Below are positions 17,385-26,245 of a DNA stretch of 64,000 nt, piece after piece. The stretch lies in assembly GCF_009828105.1 (NCBI RefSeq), contig NZ_WTYQ01000003.1:186001-250000 (forward strand). Reading direction: 5' to 3'. Numbering within the stretch: position 1 is the stretch's first letter; every line of letters starts with the position of its first letter. A program made the position numbers and the translations under genes. The notes under the pieces are model-generated. The model worked only from the letters and a program-made list of their open reading frames with translations. It searched no databases and was not told the DNA's origin. The stretch is from Altericroceibacterium indicum (GTDB lineage Bacteria; Pseudomonadota; Alphaproteobacteria; Sphingomonadales; Sphingomonadaceae).

Positions 17385-19274
17385 TCACTGGGTGACGGGC
17401 AGTTCGAACCCCGGCAGCGGTATCGCTGTGTCGTCATAAACATTGACGATCGGACTATCGGCCCAACCATAACGAATGCGCGATACCGGCTTGCCATCGC
17501 CCTTCACTAACACGCTGGTTTCATCCGGGCGCGCTTCTGCATAACGGCAGCTTGCTTCATCGGCGCCGCACATTTCGATCGATAAGATCTGATTGCCGCT
17601 CCACGTATGAAGCGCATCTTTCACGCCCGAAAAGCTTATGCGAATATCGCCATTTTCGGCCACAGCCGCTTGAGGCATGATGAGATTATCCCCCATCGCA
17701 GCGAGAGCCAGACGTTCACCCAACACTGTTTTATTGGCAGGGTGAATATCGGTGCGCTCACCCAGATCAATGGCCGTGACCAGCGCTGCATTGGAATCGG
17801 CGACCACCGCTTCACGCTGTGCTTCGCGGATTATCGCCCAGCCTGATTGCGTTGGTGCAAGCTGCGGAGGTCCATAATTGGCAAGCTGCACAACCAGCAT
17901 CCGCATGTTGTTGCTAAACTGCGTCCGCCAGCCAGCGAAAAGGCCTTTCATTCGATCTGCGTAACCCGGAAGGTTTACGTCGCTTTCGCCCTGGTACCAT
18001 GCGGCCCCTTTCATCGCGACATGGCCGAGCGGGGCCACCATGGCGTTATGCCTCACACCGATACCGGCATTGGCATCCCATGGGCTGCGCGGAGGTAAAT
18101 CCTTTACCGGCGCCCGTGAATAGTTCCACCCGTCTGCCAATGAAATGCGATTGTTCCCAGCCGTCGTCAGTGCGAGCTTGTCACCCTTGGAGGCAAAACC
18201 ACCGGAACCCCATGTGTTTGTAATCGCGACAAGAATTTCATTCTTGCCAGCTTTCAGGAATGTCGCTGGCACTGTATAATCGCGGGAATAGTCCCAGCCG
18301 AAGCTATTGCCGATGGGATGACCGTTAACCCAGGTCATGTCCACTTCATCAATAATACCAAGCGCCAGTTGAGCCGGGGATTTCGCCTGCTCTGGTGTTA
18401 AATCCACCGTCCGCCGCAGCCAAACAGTGCCAACAGGATCATCCGCAAGGCCCTGATCCCCCCAATCACCCCACATGCCAATCTGCGGCACAGGCTTCCA
18501 TTTCAGTTGGCTGCTATCCGCCCAAGGCTCACTTCCATGAGCGGATTTGCGATACCAGGCCTGCCACAGCGGCGTGAAACGTTCGACCGCTTTAAGTTGG
18601 TCTTTGCCGAACAGATTGAGCATATCCATCTGCTCCTTGCCATAAAGCGGCAAGGCTTCATCCGGCGTCAGCCAAACGCGGATCTGAGATCCACCAAAAC
18701 TGGCGTGAACTGCACCAATCGGAATTTTCAGCTTCTCTCTGAGGTCACGCGCCATGTGATAGCAGGCCGCCGAAAATGCACCGACATTGTCTGGCCCGGC
18801 AGCCTGCCATTGCACAGGACTGGCAAATTGCGACTGGGGATGCGGTGCAGATCCCTTGGGAATGTCAAACAATCGCAGGCCATCATCTGCCGAACGCATC
18901 ACTGTACCCGGTCCATCCAATCCGCGGCTGACCGGATATTCCATATTGGACTGGCCTGAACACAGCCACACATCACCAACCAGAAGATCATCGATCCGCT
19001 GATCACCCACGGTGAGACTGACCGGCGTCATGCTCGCTTTGCGTGGACTGAACTTCAAGGTGAAGTGCCCGTCTTGTCCTGCTTTCTCCTGATGCGTTTC
19101 ATCACCCAAAGTGCCGGATACCACCTCACCAGGACGGGCCGTGCCTTCCACCACAACAGGCTGCCCTTGTTGAATCACCGCATGGCTCGTCCAATAGGGT
19201 GCCAATGTGGGAGAGGCGAAAGCGGGTGTCGTTACCATGACCCCAGCGATTGACAGAAGGGCGAGTTTTTTCAT
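17385..19274 (-). CDS. Sialate O-acetylesterase-family (SASA) acetyl-xylan esterase
   Basis: 629 residues with a signal peptide ending near PAFA. The SGNH-type catalytic serine is in CSGQSNMEYP (Ser109), with a second block at SFGGSQIRVWL. A galactose-binding-like domain is inserted at about residues 290-375 (VWLRRTVDLT to GDKLALTT), as in many SASA proteins. The C-terminal His block is near ERTDIHPANK. In xylan loci this family removes acetyl groups from xylose or glucuronate decorations. Its ATG overlaps the lactonase stop, so it is the last gene of the xylose-oxidation operon. Confidence 0.9.
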   Translation of the reverse strand: MKKLALLSIAGVMVTTPAFASPTLAPYWTSHAVIQQGQPVVVEGTARPGEVVSGTLGDETHQEKAGQDGHFTLKFSPRKASMTPVSLTVGDQRIDDLLVGDVWLCSGQSNMEYPVSRGLDGPGTVMRSADDGLRLFDIPKGSAPHPQSQFASPVQWQAAGPDNVGAFSAACYHMARDLREKLKIPIGAVHASFGGSQIRVWLTPDEALPLYGKEQMDMLNLFGKDQLKAVERFTPLWQAWYRKSAHGSEPWADSSQLKWKPVPQIGMWGDWGDQGLADDPVGTVWLRRTVDLTPEQAKSPAQLALGIIDEVDMTWVNGHPIGNSFGWDYSRDYTVPATFLKAGKNEILVAITNTWGSGGFASKGDKLALTTAGNNRISLADGWNYSRAPVKDLPPRSPWDANAGIGVRHNAMVAPLGHVAMKGAAWYQGESDVNLPGYADRMKGLFAGWRTQFSNNMRMLVVQLANYGPPQLAPTQSGWAIIREAQREAVVADSNAALVTAIDLGERTDIHPANKTVLGERLALAAMGDNLIMPQAAVAENGDIRISFSGVKDALHTWSGNQILSIEMCGADEASCRYAEARPDETSVLVKGDGKPVSRIRYGWADSPIVNVYDDTAIPLPGFELPVTQ

Positions 19275-20158
19275 TTTATCTCCACAGGCGCTATTGGAAT
19301 TCCAGACACGTCACTTCGGAAGGTGAAAACAGCTCCAGCCAACGGCTGAGCGGTACGCTCATGATCTGCCAATCCCTTGCTGGCGGTTGTGACATAGGCT
19401 GTTTTGAGATCAGGCCCGCCAAAGGCCATTTTCGTGACATTCGCCGCCGGAATAGCCACCTGCCCCAACAACTGACCTTCAGGCGAATAGCGTGCGACAG
19501 CAAAGCCGTTCCACAGGCCGGTCCACAAGCAGCCTTCGCTATCGACAATGGGGCCATCAGGATAGGCATCAGGAAAATCTGCCGCGATATCGATCAAGGG
19601 CTGCCATTCACGAAGGGCACCATCACTATCGATATGAGAGCGATAAATGGCTTGGCCCAGCGTATCGGTGAAATACATCACCGTCCCGTCGGCATCAGCA
19701 GCAGGGCCGTTGGTGATGGTGATCGCATCCGGACCTGCAGGGTTCAATTCTCCCCTGTCAAAGCAGTAGAAACGGCCTGAAGCCTGTTCTTCCGCATCAT
19801 CCATTGACCCGAACCACACGCGCCCGAAACGATCCACGCAGGCGTCATTCAGGCGGTTACCCTCCGGCATTCCATGAATATTATGTCGCTTGTCGAAAGT
19901 ACCACTTTCGGGGTCGAAGAGGTGCAGTCCATCGCGCAGGCCCGCAAGAAGCTGTCCGCAACTGGTCGGCAAGACCCAACCCACCTGATCCGGAGCGGGA
20001 TATGATGCGTTGTCACCGGTTGAGGGGTCAAATCGCCAGATCGCCGGGGCCTTAATGTCCACGAACCACAGACATTGCCGCTGCGCGTCCCAGACCGGTC
20101 CTTCCCCCAGAATCGCCTTGGCTTCGAATGCCAGCTCAACCTTGCCAATCAGCGCCAC
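19271..20158 (-). CDS. SMP-30/gluconolaconase-family sugar lactonase, probable xylonolactonase
   Basis: 295 residues of the SMP-30/gluconolactonase beta-propeller family. The metal-ligand Glu is in AILGEGPVWD, with NDACVDRFGRVWFGSM and PDGPIVDSEGCLW as further family blocks. The start is uncertain: GTG 20158 overlaps the dehydrogenase stop by 10 bases, while ATG 20191 would overlap by 43. The protein would open the lactone made by the neighbouring sugar dehydrogenase; the order matches Caulobacter xylB-xylC. No export signal is seen, so it acts in the cytoplasm. L-arabinonolactone is an alternative substrate. Confidence 0.85.
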   Translation of the reverse strand: MALIGKVELAFEAKAILGEGPVWDAQRQCLWFVDIKAPAIWRFDPSTGDNASYPAPDQVGWVLPTSCGQLLAGLRDGLHLFDPESGTFDKRHNIHGMPEGNRLNDACVDRFGRVWFGSMDDAEEQASGRFYCFDRGELNPAGPDAITITNGPAADADGTVMYFTDTLGQAIYRSHIDSDGALREWQPLIDIAADFPDAYPDGPIVDSEGCLWTGLWNGFAVARYSPEGQLLGQVAIPAANVTKMAFGGPDLKTAYVTTASKGLADHERTAQPLAGAVFTFRSDVSGIPIAPVEIK

Positions 20159-20940
20159 CCTGCATCCACCCAATAATTGTGGCCGGTGCAAAAGCGTGCA
20201 TCATCGGAAGCAAGGAACAACGCCATCGCGGCAATGTCAGCAGGCTGGATACGGCCATTCAAACATTGCCCGTCGACAATTTCCTGCTCGCCTTCGGGAG
20301 AGTACCATTGCATCTGACGCGGGGTCTGAACATTGCCCGGAATGATGGCATTGACGCGAATGGCCTTGCGGCCCAGTTCGCGGGCCAAGCTGCGGGTGAG
20401 CCCTTCAATAGCGGCCTTGGCCGTCTGATAGATTACCAGATCGGAAAGCCCCAGATGCCAACTGATGGAGCCGAGGTTGATAATACAGCCTCCGCCCGCT
20501 TCATCCATGATTGGGGCGACAATTTTTGCAGCAAAGAACTGATGCTTGAGATTAACCGCCATGCGCTCATCCCAATAATCTGACGTCACATCCTGAACGC
20601 TATGACGATCATCATTGCCAGCATTATTGATCAGAATATCGCAGCCACCCAATGTCTTCATCAGCCGGGTCAGGCTCAATTCCAGAGCTGCGTTATTCGT
20701 AATATCGCATTGCTCGAAGACAGGTGCTGATCTTGCCCCGGACAGGCGCTCAACCAGCGCGTGAGACTCGCTTCCCTGAATGTCGATAAAGCCGACGTTA
20801 GCACCTTGTGCTGCAAAGCCTTCCACCAGACCTTCGCCAATTCCGCTCGCGCCGCCGGTGATAATCACCTTCCGGTCCAGAAGACTGGGATATTGCGCCT
20901 GTTTTGTGGATGGGGCTTGATCCATTTCAGTTACTAACAT
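20149..20940 (-). CDS. Short-chain dehydrogenase, probable D-xylose 1-dehydrogenase
   Basis: 263 residues, classical SDR. It has the nucleotide-binding motif TGGASGIGEG, LINNAGNDDRH, the catalytic Ser region GSISWHLGLSDLV with YQTAK (Tyr and Lys), and the end GHNYWVDAGWR. NNAGNDDRH and SISWHLGL are strongly reminiscent of Caulobacter XylB, the NAD-dependent xylose dehydrogenase of the Weimberg pathway, as I recall that sequence. ATG 20940 is taken over a TTG one codon earlier. The symbol is left blank because xylB also denotes xylulokinase, which occurs in this locus. Confidence 0.87.
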   Translation of the reverse strand: MLVTEMDQAPSTKQAQYPSLLDRKVIITGGASGIGEGLVEGFAAQGANVGFIDIQGSESHALVERLSGARSAPVFEQCDITNNAALELSLTRLMKTLGGCDILINNAGNDDRHSVQDVTSDYWDERMAVNLKHQFFAAKIVAPIMDEAGGGCIINLGSISWHLGLSDLVIYQTAKAAIEGLTRSLARELGRKAIRVNAIIPGNVQTPRQMQWYSPEGEQEIVDGQCLNGRIQPADIAAMALFLASDDARFCTGHNYWVDAGWR

Positions 20941-21018
20941 CAACTTGCCGAGATACCTTGTTAATCAATGGAACGAACCGGCAGCGGCACGCCCAAAGGC
21001 GCACCACCTGCTGGCCAT

Positions 21019-22143
21019 TCAGATGCGCTCGCTCAGCTGGCGACGAGCCAGATTGCGAATGAACTCGCCGATGCCCATTTCCCATGCTGGCGCATCGCGG
21101 GATGTCGTCACCACATTGGAAAGCATGCCGAGCCGATGCGATGAAATGGTTACTTTATCGCCGATCTTATGGGTGAAACCAGCACCCGGCGTGTCCCGAT
21201 CCTGCGTCGGCGCGAAAAGCGTGCCGCAGAATAATACGAAACCATCAGGGTAGTGGTGCTCGCTGAGCGTCTGGTTCACCAGATCGAGCGGATCACGGCT
21301 GATCTGCGTCATCATGTTGGTGCCTTCGAGACGATAATCGTCCGGCCCTTCAATCGACAAATCCACCGTGGCATTGCGCACGTCATTCATGGTGAAACTA
21401 TCGTCAAATACCCGGATGAAAGGACCGATGGAGCAAGACGCCGTATTATCTTTGGCTTTTGACAGCAGCAGCGCGGAGCGCCCCTCGAAGTCTCGCAAAT
21501 TCACATCATTGCCAAGCGTAGCGCCGACAGTTTCGCCCTTGGAATTGACCACCAGAACCACTTCAGGTTCAGGGTTGTTCCAACTGGAATCGGAGCGCAC
21601 ACCGATCAGCGCCTCCGCACCCACGGTTGAGAGCACAGGAGATTTGGTGAAGACTTCCGCATCCGGGCCGATGGCGACTTCAAGATATTGCGACCACATG
21701 CCCTGATCGATCAGCGCCTTCTTGAGTGCAGCCGCTTCCTCGCTGCCAGGAACGACCGAGCGAATGCCACTGCCGATATTTTCTTCCAGCTTGGCGCGAA
21801 TATCCGCCGCATGGGCAGCATCGCCGCGCGCTCTTTCCTCAATCACACGCTCTATGGCGGAAAGTGCGAAAGTGACGCCGCAGGCCTTGATGCATTGAAG
21901 GTCAACCGGTGAGAGAAGAGTCCAGCCTTCGGGAAGCCCTTCCTCGACCGGCCCTAAACGCTCCCCTTCAGGCAAAGTCTCGCGCTCAAAGAGCCATGAG
22001 ACAGTGGCGCAATTTTGCGTAAGATCGAAGAGAAAGCCATCGCGTATGGCCAAAACATGCGGGCCATCCTTCGCAAGAGCACGGCCAACGAAAACGCCGC
22101 CGCGAAAATCGGCGGGTAAAATTTCAATCAACGACACGGGCAT
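21019..22143 (-). CDS. xylX: FAH-family protein, probable 2-keto-3-deoxy-xylonate dehydratase (XylX-like)
   Basis: 374 residues; the fumarylacetoacetase fold is recognised in the C-terminal half (TVGAEALIGVRSDSSWNNPE, VLVVNSKG, TLGNDVNLRDFEGRSA), where acidic metal ligands lie. GAGAGGGGG precedes the ATG and a xyl-box lies 18 bases further upstream. In Caulobacter the FAH-family XylX converts 2-keto-3-deoxyxylonate to alpha-ketoglutarate semialdehyde and is encoded with xylose dehydrogenase and lactonase, as here. The sugar-acid dehydratase and semialdehyde dehydrogenase that complete the route are not in this window. The arabinose branch of the same chemistry is possible. Confidence 0.82.
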   Translation of the reverse strand: MPVSLIEILPADFRGGVFVGRALAKDGPHVLAIRDGFLFDLTQNCATVSWLFERETLPEGERLGPVEEGLPEGWTLLSPVDLQCIKACGVTFALSAIERVIEERARGDAAHAADIRAKLEENIGSGIRSVVPGSEEAAALKKALIDQGMWSQYLEVAIGPDAEVFTKSPVLSTVGAEALIGVRSDSSWNNPEPEVVLVVNSKGETVGATLGNDVNLRDFEGRSALLLSKAKDNTASCSIGPFIRVFDDSFTMNDVRNATVDLSIEGPDDYRLEGTNMMTQISRDPLDLVNQTLSEHHYPDGFVLFCGTLFAPTQDRDTPGAGFTHKIGDKVTISSHRLGMLSNVVTTSRDAPAWEMGIGEFIRNLARRQLSERI

Positions 22144-22160
22144 TTGCCCCCTCTCCCATC

Positions 22161-22174
22161 TGATAGCGCTACCA
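22161..22174. promoter_or_regulatory. xyl-box operator 4
   Basis: TGATAGCGCTACCA, 18 bases upstream of the XylX-like start codon. It overlaps the probable leader of the xylose-oxidation operon. Confidence 0.82.
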
Positions 22175-22220
22175 TAATGGTGCGCCGATAATTTGCAAGA
22201 AGCCTTGTAATTTTCAATGC

Positions 22221-22241
22221 GCGCGCCGCATCACGGCGCGC
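22221..22241 (-). terminator. Terminator after the GH67-GH43 operon
   Basis: GCGCGCCG (22221-22228) and CGGCGCGC (22234-22241) form an 8-bp GC stem with a five-base loop. It lies 19 bases past the GH43 stop on the minus strand and is followed by a moderately AT-rich stretch. Confidence 0.55.
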
Positions 22242-22259
22242 ACTTCATTTCAGATTGCT

Positions 22260-23921
22260 TTAGTTTGAGCCACTAGCCTGAGCGTATGGCCCAACGACGA
22301 GACCTGTGAAAAGGCCAGCGTGCACTGAGGCCATATGTTCAACATCAACATTACGGGCCAAGACCTTCCATTTGCCGCCTGATACCGGGCGCCAGAGAAA
22401 GTCTGCTGAACCGCGGTCAAGCGCCATTCGCAACTCCACATCTCCTGATGTCGTCAATGGCGCAGTGGCAATCGTAACGCCAGTTTCAGGCTGATTGGCA
22501 TCGCGCCGCTCACGCAAAGCAACCTCACGTTGCCTGCCCTTGCCCGTCACACCTATCGTAATGAAGTGATTTTCATTCATGAAAGCCATGAGACCCGCAA
22601 AATCGCCGTTCTGTTCAGGTTTGAAGCCCAGTGTCATGGTGACATCAGCCGCGTGATTACGCAGGCGCCGCCCAAGGAACGCAGGCTGGCCGGACACACT
22701 TCCAGGTGTTGCCGTGCTGGCAGTGAGATCAAGCCCTTGGCCGAGCTTAAACCATGGCTGCCCTTCATATGTGCGCAACCGCAACCATTCCGGAGACAGT
22801 TCCTTTTGGTCAAAAGAGTCCTTCCACTGAGACCAGTTCGCTTGCGGTGACGCAGGGAGCTTCGGCTTTTTGACGAATTCTGGCACGGCCTTGCCTGGTG
22901 CCAGAATCAATGGCCAGCCATCCTTCCATTCCACTGGCAAGAGGTAGGTTTCCCGGCCCAGAAGTGTCGATTGACCTGCAAAGGGGCGGGTCGCCAGAAA
23001 GGTGACCCATGATGTGCCATCATCCAGCGTTACCATTCCGGCGTGCCCCGTGGCTTCCACCCGGTGCGGACGATCGGGCGACAGATCACGCTGAGTCAGG
23101 ATCGGGTTGATCGGCCCGGCTTCATAGGGTCCGTCCGGATTGCGGGAACGATAGACCGTCTGCGAATGATCTTCGGCAGTCCCGCCTTCGGCTGGCATCA
23201 GATAATACCACTCGCCCCTTTTATAGACGTTGGGGCCTTCCGCCCAAATGGGCTTATCTTCAGGATGCACACCGCCATCCACCAGCACTTTGCGCGGCCC
23301 AAACAGCGTGTTGCTGCCAAGGTCAAACTGCTGAATCCAGATAGCCCGGTGTCCTTCATAACGAGGTTCACCTTCCGGAGCGCCATTGTTCAATATCCAT
23401 GCACGCCCTTTGTCATCGACAAAAAGCGATGGGTCGATCCCTTCAAAATCGAGCCATATAGGATCTGACCAGGGGCCTTCCGGGCGATCAGCCGTGAGCA
23501 TGAAATTCCCGCCGCAACGCACGCATGTGTCCAATATTCGGAACTTGCCACCGTAATAGCTGATGGTGGGCGCATAGATGGCGTCTGTTGTCCGCATATT
23601 CGAAAAGTCGAATTGCTCCGGACGGTCGATCGCGTGGCCGATCAGACGCCAGTTCACCAGATCGGTGCTGTGGTAAATCGGGATGCCAGGGAAATAGTTA
23701 AAGGTCGAGGTCGTGAGGTAAAAATCGCGCCCCACTCTCAAAATGGAGGGATCAGGCTGGAACCCCGGCAGTACCGGGTTGCGATAGAAACCTTCCGGTG
23801 CAGGCGGTTCTTCGACACCCTTATATTCAACGCTGGCAATATGGGCGACTGGCTGCGCCAAAAGGGGCGCTGCCAAAGACAGAGCCGCCCCGGCCGCGGT
23901 AATCATAGCAAATAGCTTCAT
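22260..23921 (-). CDS. GH43 beta-xylosidase / arabinofuranosidase with C-terminal domain
   Basis: 553 residues; signal peptide ends near PLLAQ. The GH43 domain begins FYRNPVLPGFQPDPSILRVG, with the middle Asp in FEGIDPSLFVDD and the acid Glu in IWAEGPNVYKRGEWYY. A concanavalin-like C-terminal domain starts at about residue 355. The start at 23921 is chosen for GGAGAGGGAAAA; an earlier in-frame ATG at 23966 lacks a binding site. It follows GH67 by 50 bases in the same operon. Removing xylose from products released by alpha-glucuronidase is a natural partnership. Confidence 0.92.
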   Translation of the reverse strand: MKLFAMITAAGAALSLAAPLLAQPVAHIASVEYKGVEEPPAPEGFYRNPVLPGFQPDPSILRVGRDFYLTTSTFNYFPGIPIYHSTDLVNWRLIGHAIDRPEQFDFSNMRTTDAIYAPTISYYGGKFRILDTCVRCGGNFMLTADRPEGPWSDPIWLDFEGIDPSLFVDDKGRAWILNNGAPEGEPRYEGHRAIWIQQFDLGSNTLFGPRKVLVDGGVHPEDKPIWAEGPNVYKRGEWYYLMPAEGGTAEDHSQTVYRSRNPDGPYEAGPINPILTQRDLSPDRPHRVEATGHAGMVTLDDGTSWVTFLATRPFAGQSTLLGRETYLLPVEWKDGWPLILAPGKAVPEFVKKPKLPASPQANWSQWKDSFDQKELSPEWLRLRTYEGQPWFKLGQGLDLTASTATPGSVSGQPAFLGRRLRNHAADVTMTLGFKPEQNGDFAGLMAFMNENHFITIGVTGKGRQREVALRERRDANQPETGVTIATAPLTTSGDVELRMALDRGSADFLWRPVSGGKWKVLARNVDVEHMASVHAGLFTGLVVGPYAQASGSN

Positions 23922-23971
23922 CAATTTTCCCTCTCCTGCGCGTGGGTTCAACCTCTTTGCGCACAATCTAT

Positions 23972-26122
23972 CTATTTATGCCCGGGAGCATCCGGGAAGT
24001 TGAGCGCTTCGTACCATTGAAGATCATGCGGCGGTGCAGTTGCGCCGGCAGGCAGGTCGCATTCGCAGCGTGACGCAAAATAGCTGACCGACGCATCACG
24101 CCACCATTGGGCTTCACGCGCTTGCACTTTCAGGTCATCCGCCACATCCTGATAGCGTTGCGCATCAACATAAGGGGCCAACGCCGCCCATTCGCGCTGC
24201 ATCTCATGCGTTTTGGCAACGCCCCGATCATAGCGAGCCACAAGTTCTTCCCACACGGTCCGGCCCGATTGCGTGCGAAAATTCCATGGAAGGTGCTGGA
24301 ACCACAAGAGATAATCCTCATCCATCGTGTGAGGATCGCTCCACCCGCTTGCCACAGATGGCGCATATTGGCCTAGGGCGTCACTGCCATTTTTGGTACG
24401 ATCAAAGCCGATGCCGCTTTTGTCAGCCCGGTTATAATAGGCCGGATTCCACTCAGGCCGCTCCAGATCATTGACCCATGGGCCTGGCCCATAATGGTGC
24501 CCGGTGGCCATCTGATGCGCCAATCCCAACGGCGTCATGTAATCGACAACAGCTTGCCGACTGTCATGCATCATCTTCACGGTCACGTTCAAAAACTGCG
24601 GGTTTCTGCTGAATGTCTGGGCAGCCCATTCTCTGGCAATGGCGTCGGCGCTCAACGATGTATCCCAGGCAAGCCTTCCAAACGCATACCAGTTCGCCTG
24701 ATCAAAATGGCTGCCCGACCAGTTCCGGTCGGACCCGATGTTGGACACACCAGCCATTCCGCCCGAAACAATCGTATCGGCAACCGTCAGATGGCCGTTT
24801 TTCCCATGCCCGGTGTTAGCGTCGAGCACTTCGGTCCACATCGTGCCAAGATAGGCAAGATGGGTTGCAAACCCGAGATATTCCTTGGTCTGCTGCACTT
24901 CCAGCATCATTCTCGTGTGAGGCATCGCACCAAACAGCGGGTGAAATGGCTCGCGTGGCTGGAAGTCGAGCGGGCCATTCTTCACCTGCAAGATGACATT
25001 GTCAGCAAACTTCCCATCAAGCGGTTTGAACTCTTCATAAGCAAGCTTGACACGGTCCGTTTCTGCGCTGCTTTGATAGACAAAGGCTCGCCAGATCACC
25101 GTGCCGCGATCGCCAATTGCTGTGGCCAACATATTCGCGCCATCAGCATGAGTGCGGCCGTAATCCTGCGGCCCGGGCTGCCCTTCTGAATTGGCTTTGA
25201 CCAGAAAACCGCCGAAATCGGGGATGGCAGCGTAAATTTCATCCGCCTTGCTTTTCCACCATGCGGCGACTTTGGGGTCGAGCGGATCAGCACTATCCAG
25301 CCCGCCCAATTCCCGTGGGGATGAGAAGCGGACCGAGAGATAAACACGGATACCATAGGGGCGGAATGCATCCGCAAGCCGCTGTAATTTGGCGATATAG
25401 CGCGGCGTCAGCATGATCGGGCTGGCATTCACATTATTGACGACCGTGCCGTTAATTCCAATCGATGCGTTGGCCCGCGCGTAGTCAATCATGCGGGGAT
25501 CGAGATGGTCGGGCAGATGCCACCAGTCGAAGATCGATTCTCCCGAATAGCCGCGCTCCACCCCCCGATCAGGATTGTCCCAATGGTTCAGCAAACGCAG
25601 CGGGAGAGCCGGAATTGCAAGCTGGTCGAGCTTTTGATTTGCACTATCTGTCTGGAGGTGACGCAGTAGGCCGAAACTGCCGTAAAGAAGGCCGATATCA
25701 TCATTGGCGGCAATCAGAATACGCCCATCCGCCATTGTCGCCAGCCGGTAGGAACCGGCCATCTGACCGCGCAAACCCTCAGAAAATTGCGCTTCCTTTC
25801 CGGAAAGCTGATCGGTTCGCGCCAGAAGGATGGTCGGCTTTTGCGATTCGCAGCGGAAAAGCGAAGCCAGCCCACGATGCAGCTCTGCCACCGCAATATC
25901 GACGGTCGCACTGCGCTGCGCCTGCAATTGCACGCCTTGTGCAACAGGACCAGAAAGGTCCACAGCAGGATCACAAAGTGACTGAGAAGCGCCAGAAAGC
26001 GGCTGATAGCGCAGCCACAAATCATAGCCATCTTCTGCCTGCGCGCTTGCTGAAAACGCACAGAGCGCGAGCCCCGCCAACGCGATTTGCGCGGCCAATT
26101 CAGATAATTTTCTCCCAATCAT
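23972..26122 (-). CDS. aguA: GH67 alpha-glucuronidase
   Basis: 716 residues, full family length, with a signal peptide ending near ASAQA. Family blocks visible include LLNHWDNPDRGVERGYSG, GINGTVVNNVNA, LVKANSEGQPGPQDYGRTHADG (catalytic acidic residues) and WTEVLDANTG. It removes 4-O-methyl-glucuronic acid from the non-reducing end of xylo-oligosaccharides in the periplasm. A xyl-box at 26125-26138 lies two bases before the ATG, and no ribosome-binding site is present. A leaderless transcript or a later start (TTG 26098, after GGGAGAAA) is possible; the ATG keeps a better signal-peptide n-region. Confidence 0.94.
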   Translation of the reverse strand: MIGRKLSELAAQIALAGLALCAFSASAQAEDGYDLWLRYQPLSGASQSLCDPAVDLSGPVAQGVQLQAQRSATVDIAVAELHRGLASLFRCESQKPTILLARTDQLSGKEAQFSEGLRGQMAGSYRLATMADGRILIAANDDIGLLYGSFGLLRHLQTDSANQKLDQLAIPALPLRLLNHWDNPDRGVERGYSGESIFDWWHLPDHLDPRMIDYARANASIGINGTVVNNVNASPIMLTPRYIAKLQRLADAFRPYGIRVYLSVRFSSPRELGGLDSADPLDPKVAAWWKSKADEIYAAIPDFGGFLVKANSEGQPGPQDYGRTHADGANMLATAIGDRGTVIWRAFVYQSSAETDRVKLAYEEFKPLDGKFADNVILQVKNGPLDFQPREPFHPLFGAMPHTRMMLEVQQTKEYLGFATHLAYLGTMWTEVLDANTGHGKNGHLTVADTIVSGGMAGVSNIGSDRNWSGSHFDQANWYAFGRLAWDTSLSADAIAREWAAQTFSRNPQFLNVTVKMMHDSRQAVVDYMTPLGLAHQMATGHHYGPGPWVNDLERPEWNPAYYNRADKSGIGFDRTKNGSDALGQYAPSVASGWSDPHTMDEDYLLWFQHLPWNFRTQSGRTVWEELVARYDRGVAKTHEMQREWAALAPYVDAQRYQDVADDLKVQAREAQWWRDASVSYFASRCECDLPAGATAPPHDLQWYEALNFPDAPGHK

Positions 26123-26124
26123 TT

Positions 26125-26138
26125 TGGTAGCGCTATCA
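26125..26138. promoter_or_regulatory. xyl-box operator 5, abutting the GH67 start codon
   Basis: TGGTAGCGCTATCA ends two bases before the GH67 ATG. It occupies the place where a ribosome-binding site would be, and sits 62 bases from operator 6. Confidence 0.82.
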
Positions 26139-26186
26139 AATATTGCCTTCCAGTCAAGCCAACGCTTGCTCTTGGGGGTAAAGTAA

Positions 26187-26200
26187 TGGTAGCGCTATCT
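26187..26200. promoter_or_regulatory. xyl-box operator 6
   Basis: TGGTAGCGCTATCT, 45 bases before the lipoprotein GH43 start. With operator 5 it frames the divergent promoters. Confidence 0.82.
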
Positions 26201-26245
26201 CGAAACAGTGGAAGGCAAAGACCTTCATTTGTGGAAGAGGACATT

